NCBI RefSeq assembly: GCF_000614145.1
Contig: NZ_BAKK01000009.1
Coordinates: 1 to 64,000, forward strand
Reading direction: 5' to 3'
DNA length: 64,000 nucleotides
Source of the DNA: Bacteroides faecichinchillae JCM 17102
GTDB lineage: Bacteria > Bacteroidota > Bacteroidia > Bacteroidales > Bacteroidaceae
The notes under the pieces were generated by a model, which was given only the letters and a program-made list of their open reading frames with translations, was not told the DNA's origin and did no database searches. Positions 46,533 through 58,098 of the stretch are shown in pieces. Each line of letters starts with the position of its first letter. The stretch's first letter is position 1. The position numbers were made by a program, and so were the translations under genes.

Positions 46533-48020
46533 ATGAAAAAGAATAGACTTAACTCCTTTATGCTTGCCGGTACAGGAAGTGATGTAGGCAAAAGTGTTTT
46601 AGCTGCGGCATTTTGTCGTATTTTGAAGCAGGATGGTTATACACCTGCCCCATTCAAAGCACAAAATATGGCACTGAATTCTTATGTTACGCCTGAAGGT
46701 TTGGAGATTGGACGGGCACAAGCTGTTCAAGCGGAAGCAGCGGGAGTGTCTTGTCACACTGACATGAATCCACTATTACTGAAACCTAGTACAGAACAGA
46801 CTGCCCAAGTGATACTAGGTGGGAAACCGATTGGTGACCGTAATGTATATGAATTCTTTCAGAAAGAAAATCGTAAAGAACTTCGGAAAGTGGTAAATGC
46901 TGCTTATGATAGATTGGCCAACCAATTTAATCCTATTGTAATGGAGGGGGCCGGAAGTATTTCTGAGATTAATTTCCGGGATTGTGATTTGGTTAATATG
47001 TCGATGGCGAAACATGCTGGAGCTGATGTATTTCTTGTTGCGAATATTGATCGAGGTGGTGTCTTTGCTAGTGTATATGGCTCTGTCTTGTTACAGACAT
47101 CGGAAGAACGTTCACTCATTAAAGGGATTATAATCAATAAGTTTAGGGGAGATATTCGTCTGTTTGAACGGGGAGTCAAGATGCTGGAAAAACTTTGTGG
47201 AATTCCTGTGTTGGGAGTTATTCCTTATTTCAAAGGGATTTATATAGAAGAAGAGGACTCTGTAATGCTTGAATGTAAGAATCGGGAAGCTATGGTCGGC
47301 AAGATAAATATAGCCGTAATATTGTTAAGGCATCTTTCTAATTTTACTGACTTTAATATATTGGAAAGAGATGAACGGGTACATTTGTACTACACCAACA
47401 ATGTGGATGATATAGAGAAGGCTAATATTGTTTTACTACCGGGAAGTAAAAATACTTTAGATGATCTTTATGAACTTCGCTGTAATGGAGTGGCACAAGC
47501 CATTCTTAAAGCTCATCAGAGAGGAGCGACAGTTATGGGAATTTGTGGAGGCTATCAAATGATGGGACTGGAAGTTCGGGATCCGCAAGGAGTAGAAGGA
47601 GATTTCAACTGTTTACCGGGTCTAGGATTGCTTCCTGTGATTACCAGTATGCAAGGGGATAAAGTAACTCGGCAAGTGAGTTTTACTTTTGACGGAACAG
47701 AAACAATTTGCAAAGGATATGAAATTCATATGGGAAGGACAGTACTTGTCGAAGGAGCTGTTGCTTCTTCTTTAAATCAATTGACGGACGGACGGGAAGA
47801 CGGTTATCGAAACGGTCGTAAATGTTTGGGGACATATATCCATGGAATATTGGATAATCAATCGTTTATCGATTTCTTGCTCAAGCCTTATACTGATAAA
47901 CTGGAACAGCACGCATTTGATTATGCCGCATTTAAAGAAGAACAATATGATAAATTGGCAGCTCATGTGAGGAAACACATCAATATGCCATTGTTCTATA
48001 GGATTTTGAAACACAACTAA
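46533..48020 (+). CDS. cobQ: cobyric acid synthase
   Basis: About 495 residues. N-terminal ATP-dependent domain: MLAGTGSDVGKSVLAAAFCR (P-loop), PFKAQNMALNSYV, VMEGAGSISEINFRD. C-terminal glutamine amidotransferase domain with the nucleophile cysteine in VMGICGGYQMMGLEV and the histidine in GTYIHGILDN. Amidates four side chains of adenosyl-cobyrinic acid. An ATG 15 bases upstream (46518) is also possible, but the family usually begins close to the P-loop. Placed beside the uptake genes, it may serve in remodelling of imported corrinoids. Confidence 0.95.
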   Translation: MKKNRLNSFMLAGTGSDVGKSVLAAAFCRILKQDGYTPAPFKAQNMALNSYVTPEGLEIGRAQAVQAEAAGVSCHTDMNPLLLKPSTEQTAQVILGGKPIGDRNVYEFFQKENRKELRKVVNAAYDRLANQFNPIVMEGAGSISEINFRDCDLVNMSMAKHAGADVFLVANIDRGGVFASVYGSVLLQTSEERSLIKGIIINKFRGDIRLFERGVKMLEKLCGIPVLGVIPYFKGIYIEEEDSVMLECKNREAMVGKINIAVILLRHLSNFTDFNILERDERVHLYYTNNVDDIEKANIVLLPGSKNTLDDLYELRCNGVAQAILKAHQRGATVMGICGGYQMMGLEVRDPQGVEGDFNCLPGLGLLPVITSMQGDKVTRQVSFTFDGTETICKGYEIHMGRTVLVEGAVASSLNQLTDGREDGYRNGRKCLGTYIHGILDNQSFIDFLLKPYTDKLEQHAFDYAAFKEEQYDKLAAHVRKHINMPLFYRILKHN

Positions 48021-48021
48021 C

Positions 48022-50783
48022 ATGAAAACTTATAGACTAGCCGGACTACTTTTATTTTTAATGGGGATACATGCTGTTTTGTATGCCCAACAGACAAGAA
48101 CAATCAAAGGAAGGATACTGACACTGGAAACTGGAAGCAAAGAAAAACAGCCTTTACCTTCCGCAAGTGTCGTCGTATTATCAAAAAGTGATTCTGCTTT
48201 TGTAAAAGGAACGACAAGTGACAAGGAAGGTCGTTTTACGATTCGTTTTCAACCTCAGAATAAGAAGACATATTTGTTGAAAACTTCTTTTATGGGAATG
48301 CAATCTGTTTTTCTTGGCCTGAAAGATTCAACATCTGTCAATGTTGGAACAATTGTCCTGAAGGATGATGATATCCGGATTAATGAAGTAGTAGTGACTG
48401 CCAAATTAAAAGAGATAGTGATGGAAGGTGATACAACAGTAATCAATGCCGCAGCCTATAAAACGCCGGAAGGTTCTTATCTGGAGGATTTGGTGAAACG
48501 TGTTCCGGGATTAGTGTATAATAAGAATGATAAATCATTGAGTTACAACGGTCAAACGATTAGTGAAATTAATGTAAATGGAGAATCTTTCTTTTCCGGT
48601 AGTAAGGAGACTGCGTTGGAAAATCTTCCGGCAAATTTAGTCAGTAAGTTACGAGTATACGACAAACGTTCGAAAGAGGAAGAATTTACTGGTGTTGATG
48701 ATGGCAAGAAAAATTATGTTCTGGATCTGCAAACTAAAGATGAACTGAATGAAACATGGTTGGTGAATGCAAAAGTCGGATTTGGTAATAATCGGAAAAA
48801 AGACCTGGAAGCACAAGCGAACTATTTTCGGAAAAATGGAGATAATATTTCATTGATGATGCGTTCTACAAATAGATACCAGAATAGTATTTATAAAGAT
48901 AACATCAATAATTCGATAGGATTGAATATAACAAAGAAGTTAGGAGAAGATTTAAGATTATCGGGTAGTGTGAATTATGGTCTTAATCGGAATGGTAATA
49001 TTTCTAGTACCTATCAAGAGCAATATTTGATTAGTGGTAATCAATATTCTTCTTCCGTTAGTGAAAGCAATTCTAAAAACAGAAATATATCCGGTAACTT
49101 CTTTGGAGATGGAAAAATTGATAAACGTACCCGTTTCAATTTTATGGGAAATTTTTCACTATCTCCCAATCAAGGTGAAAACAGTAATCAGAATGCAACT
49201 TTTGATGCACCTCCGGGGATTGATCAGAATAACTTTTTTGATAATTTTGAATCGATCCCTAAAGATATCAGAATCAATCGTAGTGAGAATCGTTCGCTAT
49301 CTAAAGGTCAATCAAATAATTATATGTGGATGGCAAGCGTTATGAGACGAATGGATGAGAAAGGAAATACCATCATCAGCTTGAATCTTCAAAATTCAGA
49401 TACTTGGGGAATAAACAAAAATTTCTCTCTTTCCAATACGACTTATTACCGTCTGAAAGATAAGTTGGGTAATGATTCTGTGCTTTTTCGAAATCAATAT
49501 TTGCAATCACCTACTCGGAATGGTAATTGGCGGATGGGACTTTCTTTATCACAATTGATAGCTAAGAAGGTACGTTTGAATGCAGCGTATGCCTGGAGCA
49601 CCCTGTATGAGAGAGACAATCGAGATACGTATGAACTCTCTTCTTTGACAACAGCAGATACATTCGGGAAACTTCCTAATAATTATCAGGAGGGGTATGT
49701 CGATAGTTTGAGTAATCGAAGTCGTAGTCGATTTAAAGGTCATGATCTGAGCATGGGAATTAACTATAATGACACTACATGGACACTCAATGTAATGGTA
49801 GTCGTTACTCCACAAAAGCGTACGGTTGAGAGAAAAATTGGGAAGCTTAGTGCTGATACTACTATGAATACTATCGATTACCGGCCGACGATATGGTTAG
49901 GTTGGCGAAAGAAACAACTTCAACTGAATCTGAATTATGATGGCATGACTCGTCAGCTTCTTTGTCTGATTTGATGCCTTTGACAGATAATAGTGATCCG
50001 TTGTATATCACTCGTGGAAATCCGGATCTTAAACAGATGTTTACTCATAATTTACGTCTGAGTTTTCAGAATCAAGCGAAAGGAGTATCTGCGAATGTTG
50101 GTTGGCGGATGGAACAGAATAGTGTAACTCAGGTTATGATATATGATTCACAGACGGGAGGGCGCGAGACATATCCTATGAATATCAATGGTAATTGGGG
50201 AGTAAATGCCGGAGCCAATTGGTGGAAACGTATGGGGAAATTCTTTTCTTTGCGATTGGATGCTCATGGAAATCGTGATAACAGAGTCAGTATGATCAAT
50301 GAAGATAAAAGTCAAGATCCGGAAAAGAGTACAACACGTACTTCCAATCTGAATTGTGAAGCTCATCTTTCATATCAACCAGCATGGGGTGGGCTTGATT
50401 TTTCCACAGGTTGGCAATATCAGTATTCACTCAATTCGGTGAATAATAATGATACATTTACTCGAAATTATCGGTTTGGGCTTGAGAGTTATGTAGATTT
50501 ACCTTTCGGACTACAACTACGGACGGACGCAACGTATGAATTTAGAGGTGGAACCAATATTCAAAAGGATGATGAGAACGAAGTTCTCTGGAATGCGGGG
50601 GCCACTTATCGTTTTCTGAAAAACAAAACTGCGGAGTTGTCAGCATATTGGTCGGATATTTTGAGTGATAAGAAAAATTATACACGTACAGTTACTTCTG
50701 ATGGATTTTATGAGTATCGTAGTCAACAAATACGTGGGTATTTCATTGTAAGTTTCAAATATAACTTCCGTACAATGATGTAA
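48022..50783 (+). CDS. outer-membrane beta-barrel protein with carboxypeptidase-like domain (apparent frameshift)
   Basis: Frames 48022-49974 and 49962-50783 make one protein of about 920 residues; one missing C near 49956-49959 restores GMTRQPSLSDLMPLTDNSD. Signal MKTYRLAGLLLFLMGIHAV, a carboxypeptidase-regulatory-like domain (TIKGRILTLETGSKEKQPLP), a plug-like region (INEVVVTAKLKEIVMEGD, LEDLVKRVPGLVYNK), then a long barrel rich in Asn and Tyr ending SFKYNFRTMM. This is the OMP_b-brl family, related to TonB-dependent receptors but lacking an obvious TonB box. It follows cobQ by one base, so it may share that transcript. Cargo unknown. Confidence 0.83.
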
Positions 50784-50834
50784 GTTTTGGAAATAATTCG
50801 TATGTTTGCTTCAAAACCATAAAACAAATGTACT

Positions 50835-51464
50835 ATGAGTGGTAATTATGTCATTAATATCGGTCGCCAGTTGGGTAGCGGCGGAAAAGAAATAGGAGAG
50901 AGGTTGGCTACCCGTTTGGGTATTGACTTCTATGATAAAGAATTGATTAATTTAGCTTCGGAAGAAAGCGGACTTTGCAAAGAATTTTTTGAAAAAGCGG
51001 ATGAAAAAGCCTCCCAAGGTATTATCGGAGGTTTGTTTGGGATGCGGTTTCCTTTTATTAGTGAAGGGGCAATGCCTTGTACCAATTGTTTAAGCAATGA
51101 TGCTTTGTTTAAAGTACAGAGTGATGTGATTCGTCGGTTGGCAGCTGAAAAATCTTGTGTGTTTGTTGGACGTTGTGCTGATTATATTTTAAGAGAGCAC
51201 CCTCGGTGTGCAAACATCTTTATTTCAGCTTCTAAAGAAGATCGTGTTGCGCGTCTTTGTCAGATACATCGTATTGATGAAGAAGCTGCAGAAGCAATGA
51301 TGGAGAAAGCTGATAAGAGGCGTTCGGAATACTATAATTATTATAGTTTTAAAACATGGGGAGCCGCTGCTACTTATCATTTATGTATTGACTCTTCATC
51401 ATTGGGTATTGATGGAACCGTACGGTTTATAGAGGAATTTGTAGCAAAGAGACTTCAACTGTGA
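50835..51464 (+). CDS. cytidylate kinase-like family protein
   Basis: 209 residues. The N-terminus VINIGRQLGSGGKEIGERLA carries a P-loop-like nucleotide-binding motif, followed by IDFYDKELINLASEESGL and VFVGRCADYILREHP, the pattern of the Cytidylate_kin2 family. Its reaction is not established; a nucleotide kinase role is inferred. A terminator follows. Confidence 0.85.
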   Translation: MSGNYVINIGRQLGSGGKEIGERLATRLGIDFYDKELINLASEESGLCKEFFEKADEKASQGIIGGLFGMRFPFISEGAMPCTNCLSNDALFKVQSDVIRRLAAEKSCVFVGRCADYILREHPRCANIFISASKEDRVARLCQIHRIDEEAAEAMMEKADKRRSEYYNYYSFKTWGAAATYHLCIDSSSLGIDGTVRFIEEFVAKRLQL

Positions 51465-51491
51465 AAACATATATTGTGTGAGGAGAAAAAT

Positions 51492-51528
51492 AAAGCCGAC
51501 TTATTCATCCATGAATTTAGTCGGCTTT
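51492..51528. terminator. bidirectional terminator
   Basis: AAAGCCGACT (51492-51501) and AGTCGGCTTT (51519-51528) form a perfect 10-bp stem between convergent genes, with T on the plus side and A on the minus side. Confidence 0.85.
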
Positions 51529-51550
51529 TCTATTTATGATAGAACTTAAT

Positions 51551-53214
51551 TTACATCATTGCTAATAATATCATCTGCCCTGTCAGAATACGAAGAAACA
51601 TTGATAATGGGTAAACAGTGGAATATCCAACTGCTGGTGCATCACTGGATGTTATCTGGTTTGAATAAGCCAATGCGGGGGGATCGGTATTGCTACCAGC
51701 TATTAATCCCATCAAAGTGAAATAGTTTACCTTGTAATATAGACGGGCAATGGCACCGATGATAAGTAATGGTATCACTGTAATCAAGAAACCGCTACCT
51801 ACATAAAGTAACCCATCTCCTTCTACAACTGTTTGCACGAAATTAGCTCCTGCATCAATACCTACACTCGCAAGGAAAAGCACGATACCTATTTCGCGAA
51901 GCATCAAATTGGCACTCATAGTAGTATAAGTTACTAAATGAAGCTTATGACCAAAACGTCCGATCAAAATAGCCACTACTAATGGTCCGCCTGCCAACCC
52001 TAGCTTTAATGGAGTCGGCATGCCCGGGAAGGCAATAGGAAGGCTACCCAAAAGGATACCTAAGAAAATACCAACAAAGATAGTCACTATATTGGGTGTG
52101 TCAAGACGTTTCAATTGGTTACCTAATGCGTTGGCAACACGTTCGACAGCATCTTGTTGGCCCACTATCATAACGCGGTCACCCACTTGTAATATCAGAT
52201 TAGGATCAGCAAACAAGTCCATACCGGAACGATTGACACGAGTTACGTTTACACCATACATGCTGCGGAAATGCATAGAACCTAATGTTTTTCCATTGAT
52301 TTCCGGTTTGGTAACCAAGATACGACGGGATACCATTGGAAGATCTTGCTTTTCCCAATCCAATTCTACTTCTTTTCCTATAAATACAGTAATGGCGGCG
52401 GCATCTTCTTCCGAACAAACAATAAATAGCTGATCGCCCACATAGAAGAGAGTTTCATGATTCGGAATACTTACATGACCATCATGACGAATACGTGAGC
52501 ATACAAAGGGACGTCCTAGGAAGTTTTTAATCTCAATCAATGTTTTTCCACTGATAGACTCATTGCGCACCTCAAGGCTCATCATATGTGGCTTGTGATG
52601 TATATCTTCACTTTGTGTTTTCAGACTTCTTCTTCCTTATTCAGATTGATGCGGAAGATATAACGGATAGCAATGATCGAGCCAATTATACCGACTACAC
52701 CAAGTGGATAAGCACAGGCGTAACCAAGTGCAATCTGTGGACCGTTATAGCTTAACTGATTCAGTGCTTCGTTAGCAGCACCAAGTCCCGGAGTGTTTGT
52801 TACGGCTCCATAGAGGATACCTACCATCATTGGCAATTCAACACGTCCGTTCCAGAGATAATAAAGCCCCAGAGCAACAGCAATATTTAACACTACGATG
52901 CCTACAGCCAACAGGTTTAATGTCATTCCACCCTTCTTAAAGGAAGAGAAGAATGATGGCCCCACCTGAAGACCGATACAGAATACGAACAAGATCAATC
53001 CGAATTCGCGGATGAAATGTAGGATGCGTGTATCGGCTGTGAAGCCGAAATGTCCCATTAGGATGCCGGCAAACAAAACAAAAGTGACTCCCAGAGATAC
53101 TCCGAATATCTTGATCTTACCAAGATACACACCGGCTGCCACTACGAAGGCGTAGAGGAATACGATATGTGCTACGGAGCTAGGGTCCCACAGTAAACTT
53201 TGTAACCAATCCAT
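51551..53214 (-). CDS. AspT/YidE-family transporter with RCK_C domains (apparent frameshift)
   Basis: Frames 52621-53214 and 51551-52585 make one protein of about 554 residues. Inserting one C near 52619 gives [17 protein letters not shown] and joins them. The first part has five membrane helices with [18 protein letters not shown] and [20 protein letters not shown]. Next come two TrkA-C domains ([37 protein letters not shown]). The second membrane half mirrors the first ([38 protein letters not shown]). The inverted two-repeat layout is that of aspartate:alanine antiporter relatives. Substrate unknown. Confidence 0.87.
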
Positions 53215-53397
53215 AATTTAATAGTAGTTTTTATGATATTTTTCTAAAAAACGGATGCAAAATTAGTCATAACATTGGAGCTAATCAAATAAATGAAGAA
53301 TTAAAAATGAAGAATATCCATTTATGCAATTCTATAGATATTCAATTGTAGAAGATTACTTCTCTATTAAATTATACTATTTTTAATGATTCAAATG

Positions 53398-53470
53398 GTT
53401 ATTCCTTTTACTGTGTACATTAATTCTTTTGGCTGCATATCGTTATTCCTTCTGGTGTATATATTAATTC
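53398..53470. repeat. two imperfect direct repeats in the gap before mutA
   Basis: GTTATTCCTTTTACTGTG... (53398-53426) and CGTTATTCCTTCTGGTGT... (53441-53470) share about 29 bases, both ending ATTAATTC, 43 bases apart. The rest of the 53215-53715 gap is AT-rich and holds no gene that I can support. Confidence 0.5.
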
Positions 53471-53628
53471 GTAGGACTATAGCTCAACGAATTATTTTGT
53501 GCATAAGCGATTGTTATTCTATAAACCGAGAATCCTAAGTCTTTGCATCGTTTCCTTTAAACGGGAAAGAGTAACTTTCTGTTTGTACGAATTTTCCCTA
53601 AAAAAGATAGTCTTTTGAACTTAATGGT

Positions 53629-53636
53629 TATATTTG
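53629..53636 (+). promoter_or_regulatory. -7 promoter element for mutA-mutB
   Basis: TATATTTG fits TAnnTTTG. A TTTTG lies 13 bases upstream, too close for an ideal -33 box. It gives a leader of about 75 bases. Confidence 0.5.
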
Positions 53637-53715
53637 CAGATCTAACGATGGGCATTTGGGATGAAATAGATAAATATAAGGACAATATTAATTTTGTTTT
53701 AATTTTAAATAAACT

Positions 53716-55617
53716 ATGGCAGACAAAAAAGAAAAACTCTTCTCGGACTTTTCTCCTGTCTCTACCAAACAATGGATGGAGAAGGTTACAGCCGACCTGA
53801 AAGGTGCTGATTTTGAGAAGAAGCTCGTTTGGAAAACAAACGAAGGGTTCAAAGTAAAACCTTTCTACCGTTTGGAGGACTTGGAAGGTTTGAAGACAAC
53901 AAACGCACTTCCCGGAGAATTCCCTTACTTAAGAGGTACGAAGAAAAACAACAATGAATGGATGGTTCGCCAGGAAGTTAGAGTTGAGTGCCCGAAAGAA
54001 GCAAATGCAAAAGCATTGGATATTCTGAATAAAGGTGTCGATTCTCTTTCTTTTCACATAAAAGCAAAAGAACTGAATGCTGAATATATTGAAACGTTGT
54101 TAAATGATATTCAGGCTGAATGTGTAGAATTGAACTTCTCAACCTGTCAGGGACATGTTGTTGAGTTAGCTAATCTACTTGTTGCTTATTTCCAGAAGAA
54201 GGATTATGATGTGAAGAAACTGAAAGGTTCTATCAATTATGATTTCTTCAACAAGATGCTGACCCGTGGTAAGGAAAAAGGTGATATGGTACAAACTGCC
54301 AAAGCTTTGATTGAAGCTATTCAACCGCTTCCTTTTTATCGCGTAATTAATGTGAATGCATTATCTCTGAACAATGCTGGTGCGTATATTTCTCAGGAAT
54401 TGGGTTATGCGTTAGCTTGGGGTAATGAATACTTGAACCAGCTGATAGATGCAGGTATACCTGCTGCTACAGTTGCCAAGAAGATAAAATTTAATTTTGG
54501 TATTAGTTCTAATTACTTCCTTGAAATTGCTAAGTTCCGTGCAGCACGTATGTTATGGGCGAATATTGTGGCTTCATATAATCCTGAATGCTTGCGTGAC
54601 TGTGATAATAAAGGTCCTCAGGGAGAATGCCGCTGCGCTGCGAAGATGGTAATTCATGCTGAAACATCGACTTTCAATCTCACTTTATTTGATGCTCATG
54701 TAAACTTGCTTCGTACACAAACTGAGGCGATGAGTGCTGCGCTGGCTGGTGTTGATTCAATGACAGTTGTTCCGTTTGATAAAACTTATGAAACTCCGGA
54801 TGAATTCTCTGAACGCTTGGCGCGTAACCAGCAATTATTGTTAAAAGAAGAGTCTCATTTTGATAAAGTAATTGACCCGGCTGCAGGTTCTTATTATATT
54901 GAGAATCTTACAGTATCTATTGCTAAACAGGCTTGGGAACTATTCTTGGCTGTAGAGGAAGCTGGTGGTTTTTATGCTGCGTTGAAAGCAGGAACTATTC
55001 AGGCTGCTGTAAACGAAAGCAATAAAGCTCGCCATAAAGCAGTAGCTCAACGTCGCGAGATTTTGTTGGGTACTAACCAGTTCCCTAACTTTAATGAGAA
55101 AGCTGGTGAAAAACGTCCGGTTGAAGCGAAATGTTGTTGTGGAAATGATGCTCAAACTTGTACAAAGGATGTGAATACATTAGTATTTGATCGTGCTGCC
55201 AGCGAATTTGAAGCTTTACGTCTGGAGACAGAAGCCTCTGGTAAGCGCCCGAAAGCATTTATGCTGACTATTGGTAACTTGGCTATGCGTCAGGCCCGTG
55301 CCCAATACTCTTGTAATTTCCTTGCTTGTGCAGGTTATGAAGTAATCGATAATCTTGGATTTGAAACTGTGGAAGCTGGTGTTGAAGCAGCAATGGCTGC
55401 TAAAGCAGATATCGTAGTTCTTTGTTCCAGTGATGATGAATATGCAGAATATGCTATTCCTGCTTTCAAAGCATTGAACGGACGTGCTATGTTTATTGTT
55501 GCCGGTAATCCAGCTTGTGCTGAAGAACTTAAAGCTGCAGGTATTGAGAGCTTCATCCATGTTCGTGTAAACGTATTGGATACCTTGAAAGAGTTTAACG
55601 CCAAACTATTGAAGTAA
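53716..55617 (+). CDS. mutA: methylmalonyl-CoA mutase small (beta) subunit
   Basis: 633 residues. Opens [20 protein letters not shown], and has the mutase barrel with [20 protein letters not shown] and [19 protein letters not shown]. The C-terminal Rossmann part ([20 protein letters not shown]) lacks the DxHxxG cobalamin ligand motif, so, as in other small subunits, it does not bind B12 itself. It pairs with MutB. A Cys-rich insert [16 protein letters not shown] near residues 475-490 is notable. One base separates it from mutB. Confidence 0.96.
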   Translation: MADKKEKLFSDFSPVSTKQWMEKVTADLKGADFEKKLVWKTNEGFKVKPFYRLEDLEGLKTTNALPGEFPYLRGTKKNNNEWMVRQEVRVECPKEANAKALDILNKGVDSLSFHIKAKELNAEYIETLLNDIQAECVELNFSTCQGHVVELANLLVAYFQKKDYDVKKLKGSINYDFFNKMLTRGKEKGDMVQTAKALIEAIQPLPFYRVINVNALSLNNAGAYISQELGYALAWGNEYLNQLIDAGIPAATVAKKIKFNFGISSNYFLEIAKFRAARMLWANIVASYNPECLRDCDNKGPQGECRCAAKMVIHAETSTFNLTLFDAHVNLLRTQTEAMSAALAGVDSMTVVPFDKTYETPDEFSERLARNQQLLLKEESHFDKVIDPAAGSYYIENLTVSIAKQAWELFLAVEEAGGFYAALKAGTIQAAVNESNKARHKAVAQRREILLGTNQFPNFNEKAGEKRPVEAKCCCGNDAQTCTKDVNTLVFDRAASEFEALRLETEASGKRPKAFMLTIGNLAMRQARAQYSCNFLACAGYEVIDNLGFETVEAGVEAAMAAKADIVVLCSSDDEYAEYAIPAFKALNGRAMFIVAGNPACAEELKAAGIESFIHVRVNVLDTLKEFNAKLLK

Positions 55618-55618
55618 A

Positions 55619-57766
55619 ATGAGAAAAGATTTTAAAAATATTGATATATATGCTGCATTTCAGCCTGCTAATGGTGCTGAATGGCAAAAGGCTAACGGTA
55701 TTTCCGCTAATTGGAAAACACCGGAACATATTGAAGTGAAGCCTGTTTATACAAAGGAAGATCTTGAAGGAATGGAACATCTGGAATATGCAGCCGGAAT
55801 TCCTCCCTACTTGCGTGGTCCTTATTCAGTAATGTACACTCTTCGTCCTTGGACCATTCGTCAGTACGCTGGATTTTCTACTGCGGAAGAATCAAATGCA
55901 TTCTATCGTCGTAATCTGGCTGCCGGACAGAAAGGCTTGTCTGTTGCATTCGACTTGGCTACTCATCGTGGCTACGATCCTGACCACGAACGTGTTGTGG
56001 GTGATGTTGGTAAGGCTGGTGTATCTATCTGTTCATTAGAAAATATGAAGGTTCTGTTCGATGGCATTCCTTTGAATAAAATGTCTGTATCTATGACAAT
56101 GAATGGTGCGGTACTTCCGATTTTGGCATTCTATATCAATGCAGGTTTGGAGCAAGGTGCTGTACTGGAAGAAATGGCTGGAACTATTCAGAATGATATC
56201 CTGAAAGAATTCATGGTGCGTAATACTTATATTTATCCACCTGCATTTTCAATGAAGATTATTTCTGATATATTCGAGTATACTTCGCAAAAGATGCCGA
56301 AGTTCAACTCTATCTCTATCTCCGGTTACCATATGCAGGAAGCAGGAGCTACGGCAGATATCGAATTGGCTTACACATTGGCCGACGGATTGGAATATCT
56401 TCGTGCAGGAACAGCAGCAGGTATTGATATCGACGCGTTTGCTCCCCGTTTATCTTTCTTCTGGGCAATTGGTACCAACCATTTCATGGAAATAGCTAAG
56501 ATGCGTGCCGCACGTATGTTATGGGCGAAGATTGTTAAACAATTCAATCCGAAGAACCCTAAATCATTGGCATTGCGTACGCATAGCCAGACTTCTGGTT
56601 GGTCACTGACTGAACAAGATCCATTTAATAATGTAGGTCGTACTTGTATCGAAGCTATGGCTGCTGCACTGGGACATACACAATCACTGCATACCAATGC
56701 ATTGGATGAAGCAATTGCTCTTCCGACTGACTTTTCTGCTCGTATTGCTCGTAATACTCAGATCTATATTCAGGAAGAAACAAATATCTGCAAGAATGTA
56801 GACCCTTGGGGTGGTTCTTATTATGTGGAAACATTAACTAATGAGTTGATTCAAAAGGCCTGGGATTTAATTCAGGAAGTAGAGAAGCTGGGCGGTATGG
56901 CAAAAGCAATTGAAACTGGTATTCCTAAGATGCGTATTGAAGAAGCTGCTGCACGTACTCAGGCTCGCATTGATAGCGGCCAGCAGACCATTGTGGGTGT
57001 GAATAAGTATCGTCTGGAGAAAGAGGATCCGATTGATATTCTGGAAGTGGACAATACTGCTGTGCGTAAAGAACAGATTGAAAACTTGAAGAGGCTTAAA
57101 GAAGGACGTAACGAAGCCGACGTGCAAAAAGCCCTTGAAGCCATCACGAAGTGTGTGGAAACTAAAGAAGGAAATCTACTTGAATTAGCTGTAGAAGCAG
57201 CTCGTGTTCGTGCGACTCTGGGTGAGATTTCTTTGGCTTGTGAGAAAGTAGTAGGACGTTATAAAGCAGTAATCAGAACAATATCAGGCGTGTATTCATC
57301 AGAAAGTAAAAATGATGCCGACTTCAAGCGTGCTTGTGAATTAGCCGAGAAGTTTGCGAAGAAAGAGGGACGTCAACCTCGTATTATGATTGCGAAAATG
57401 GGACAAGACGGTCACGACCGGGGGGCTAAGGTGGTAGCTACCGGTTATGCGGACTGTGGTTTCGATGTAGATATGGGACCGTTGTTTCAGACACCGGCAG
57501 AAGCTGCCCGCGAAGCAGTAGAGAATGATGTTCACGTAGTGGGCGTTTCTTCACTGGCTGCAGGGCATAAGACGCTGATTCCGCAGATTTTGGATGAATT
57601 GAAGAAGTTGGGTCGCGAAGATATTATTGTGATTGCTGGTGGCGTAATCCCTGCACAGGACTATGACTTCCTGTATAAAGCAGGTGTAGCGGCTATTTTC
57701 GGTCCAGGTTCTCCGGTAGCGAAAGCAGCCTGTCAGATTCTGGAAATCTTGATGGACGAAGAATAA
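55619..57766 (+). CDS. mutB: methylmalonyl-CoA mutase large (alpha) subunit
   Basis: 715 residues. The substrate barrel has [39 protein letters not shown] and [20 protein letters not shown]. The C-terminal domain holds the adenosylcobalamin lower-ligand motif [20 protein letters not shown] and [15 protein letters not shown]. Interconverts succinyl-CoA and methylmalonyl-CoA, the step by which Bacteroides makes propionate from succinate. It needs B12, linking it to the uptake locus at 38-46 kb. Confidence 0.98.
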   Translation: MRKDFKNIDIYAAFQPANGAEWQKANGISANWKTPEHIEVKPVYTKEDLEGMEHLEYAAGIPPYLRGPYSVMYTLRPWTIRQYAGFSTAEESNAFYRRNLAAGQKGLSVAFDLATHRGYDPDHERVVGDVGKAGVSICSLENMKVLFDGIPLNKMSVSMTMNGAVLPILAFYINAGLEQGAVLEEMAGTIQNDILKEFMVRNTYIYPPAFSMKIISDIFEYTSQKMPKFNSISISGYHMQEAGATADIELAYTLADGLEYLRAGTAAGIDIDAFAPRLSFFWAIGTNHFMEIAKMRAARMLWAKIVKQFNPKNPKSLALRTHSQTSGWSLTEQDPFNNVGRTCIEAMAAALGHTQSLHTNALDEAIALPTDFSARIARNTQIYIQEETNICKNVDPWGGSYYVETLTNELIQKAWDLIQEVEKLGGMAKAIETGIPKMRIEEAAARTQARIDSGQQTIVGVNKYRLEKEDPIDILEVDNTAVRKEQIENLKRLKEGRNEADVQKALEAITKCVETKEGNLLELAVEAARVRATLGEISLACEKVVGRYKAVIRTISGVYSSESKNDADFKRACELAEKFAKKEGRQPRIMIAKMGQDGHDRGAKVVATGYADCGFDVDMGPLFQTPAEAAREAVENDVHVVGVSSLAAGHKTLIPQILDELKKLGREDIIVIAGGVIPAQDYDFLYKAGVAAIFGPGSPVAKAACQILEILMDEE

Positions 57767-57850
57767 ATCGGTTGCAATAGATTCAAGAGGACATTCTAAA
57801 ATAGAATTTATAAGTTGAAAGTTTTCTAGACTAATACCTCTTTATCATAC

Positions 57851-57905
57851 ATCCCCTTATTATATTCTTTTTTTCATTTTTGAAATAGGATATCAATAAG
57901 GGGAT
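57851..57905 (+). terminator. long-loop inverted repeat after mutB
   Basis: ATCCCCTTATT (57851-57861) and AATAAGGGGAT (57895-57905) are perfect complements with a 33-base T-rich loop. Candidate terminator or mRNA stabiliser, 85 bases after mutB. Confidence 0.5.
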
Positions 57906-58007
57906 TATTATATCCTAAAATATAGATAGTAATGATATATTTCTGCATCCATCTTTCGGTGGCTACTGTGGTTTTGTCAGATCTGGGGTAATTACCTGGC
58001 ATTTTTA

Positions 58008-58047
58008 TACCTTTGTGTGAGAATCTAGGAAATATAATGTACATTTG
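58008..58047 (+). promoter_or_regulatory. -7-like elements for the sensor kinase gene
   Basis: TACCTTTG (58008-58015) and TACATTTG (58040-58047) both fit the consensus; neither has a good -33 box. The rest of the 57906-58098 gap shows nothing else. Confidence 0.4.
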
Positions 58048-58098
58048 TATGTTTTTAAAAGGACTATTAGCAAATAAACAAACAAAATATAGATTGAT

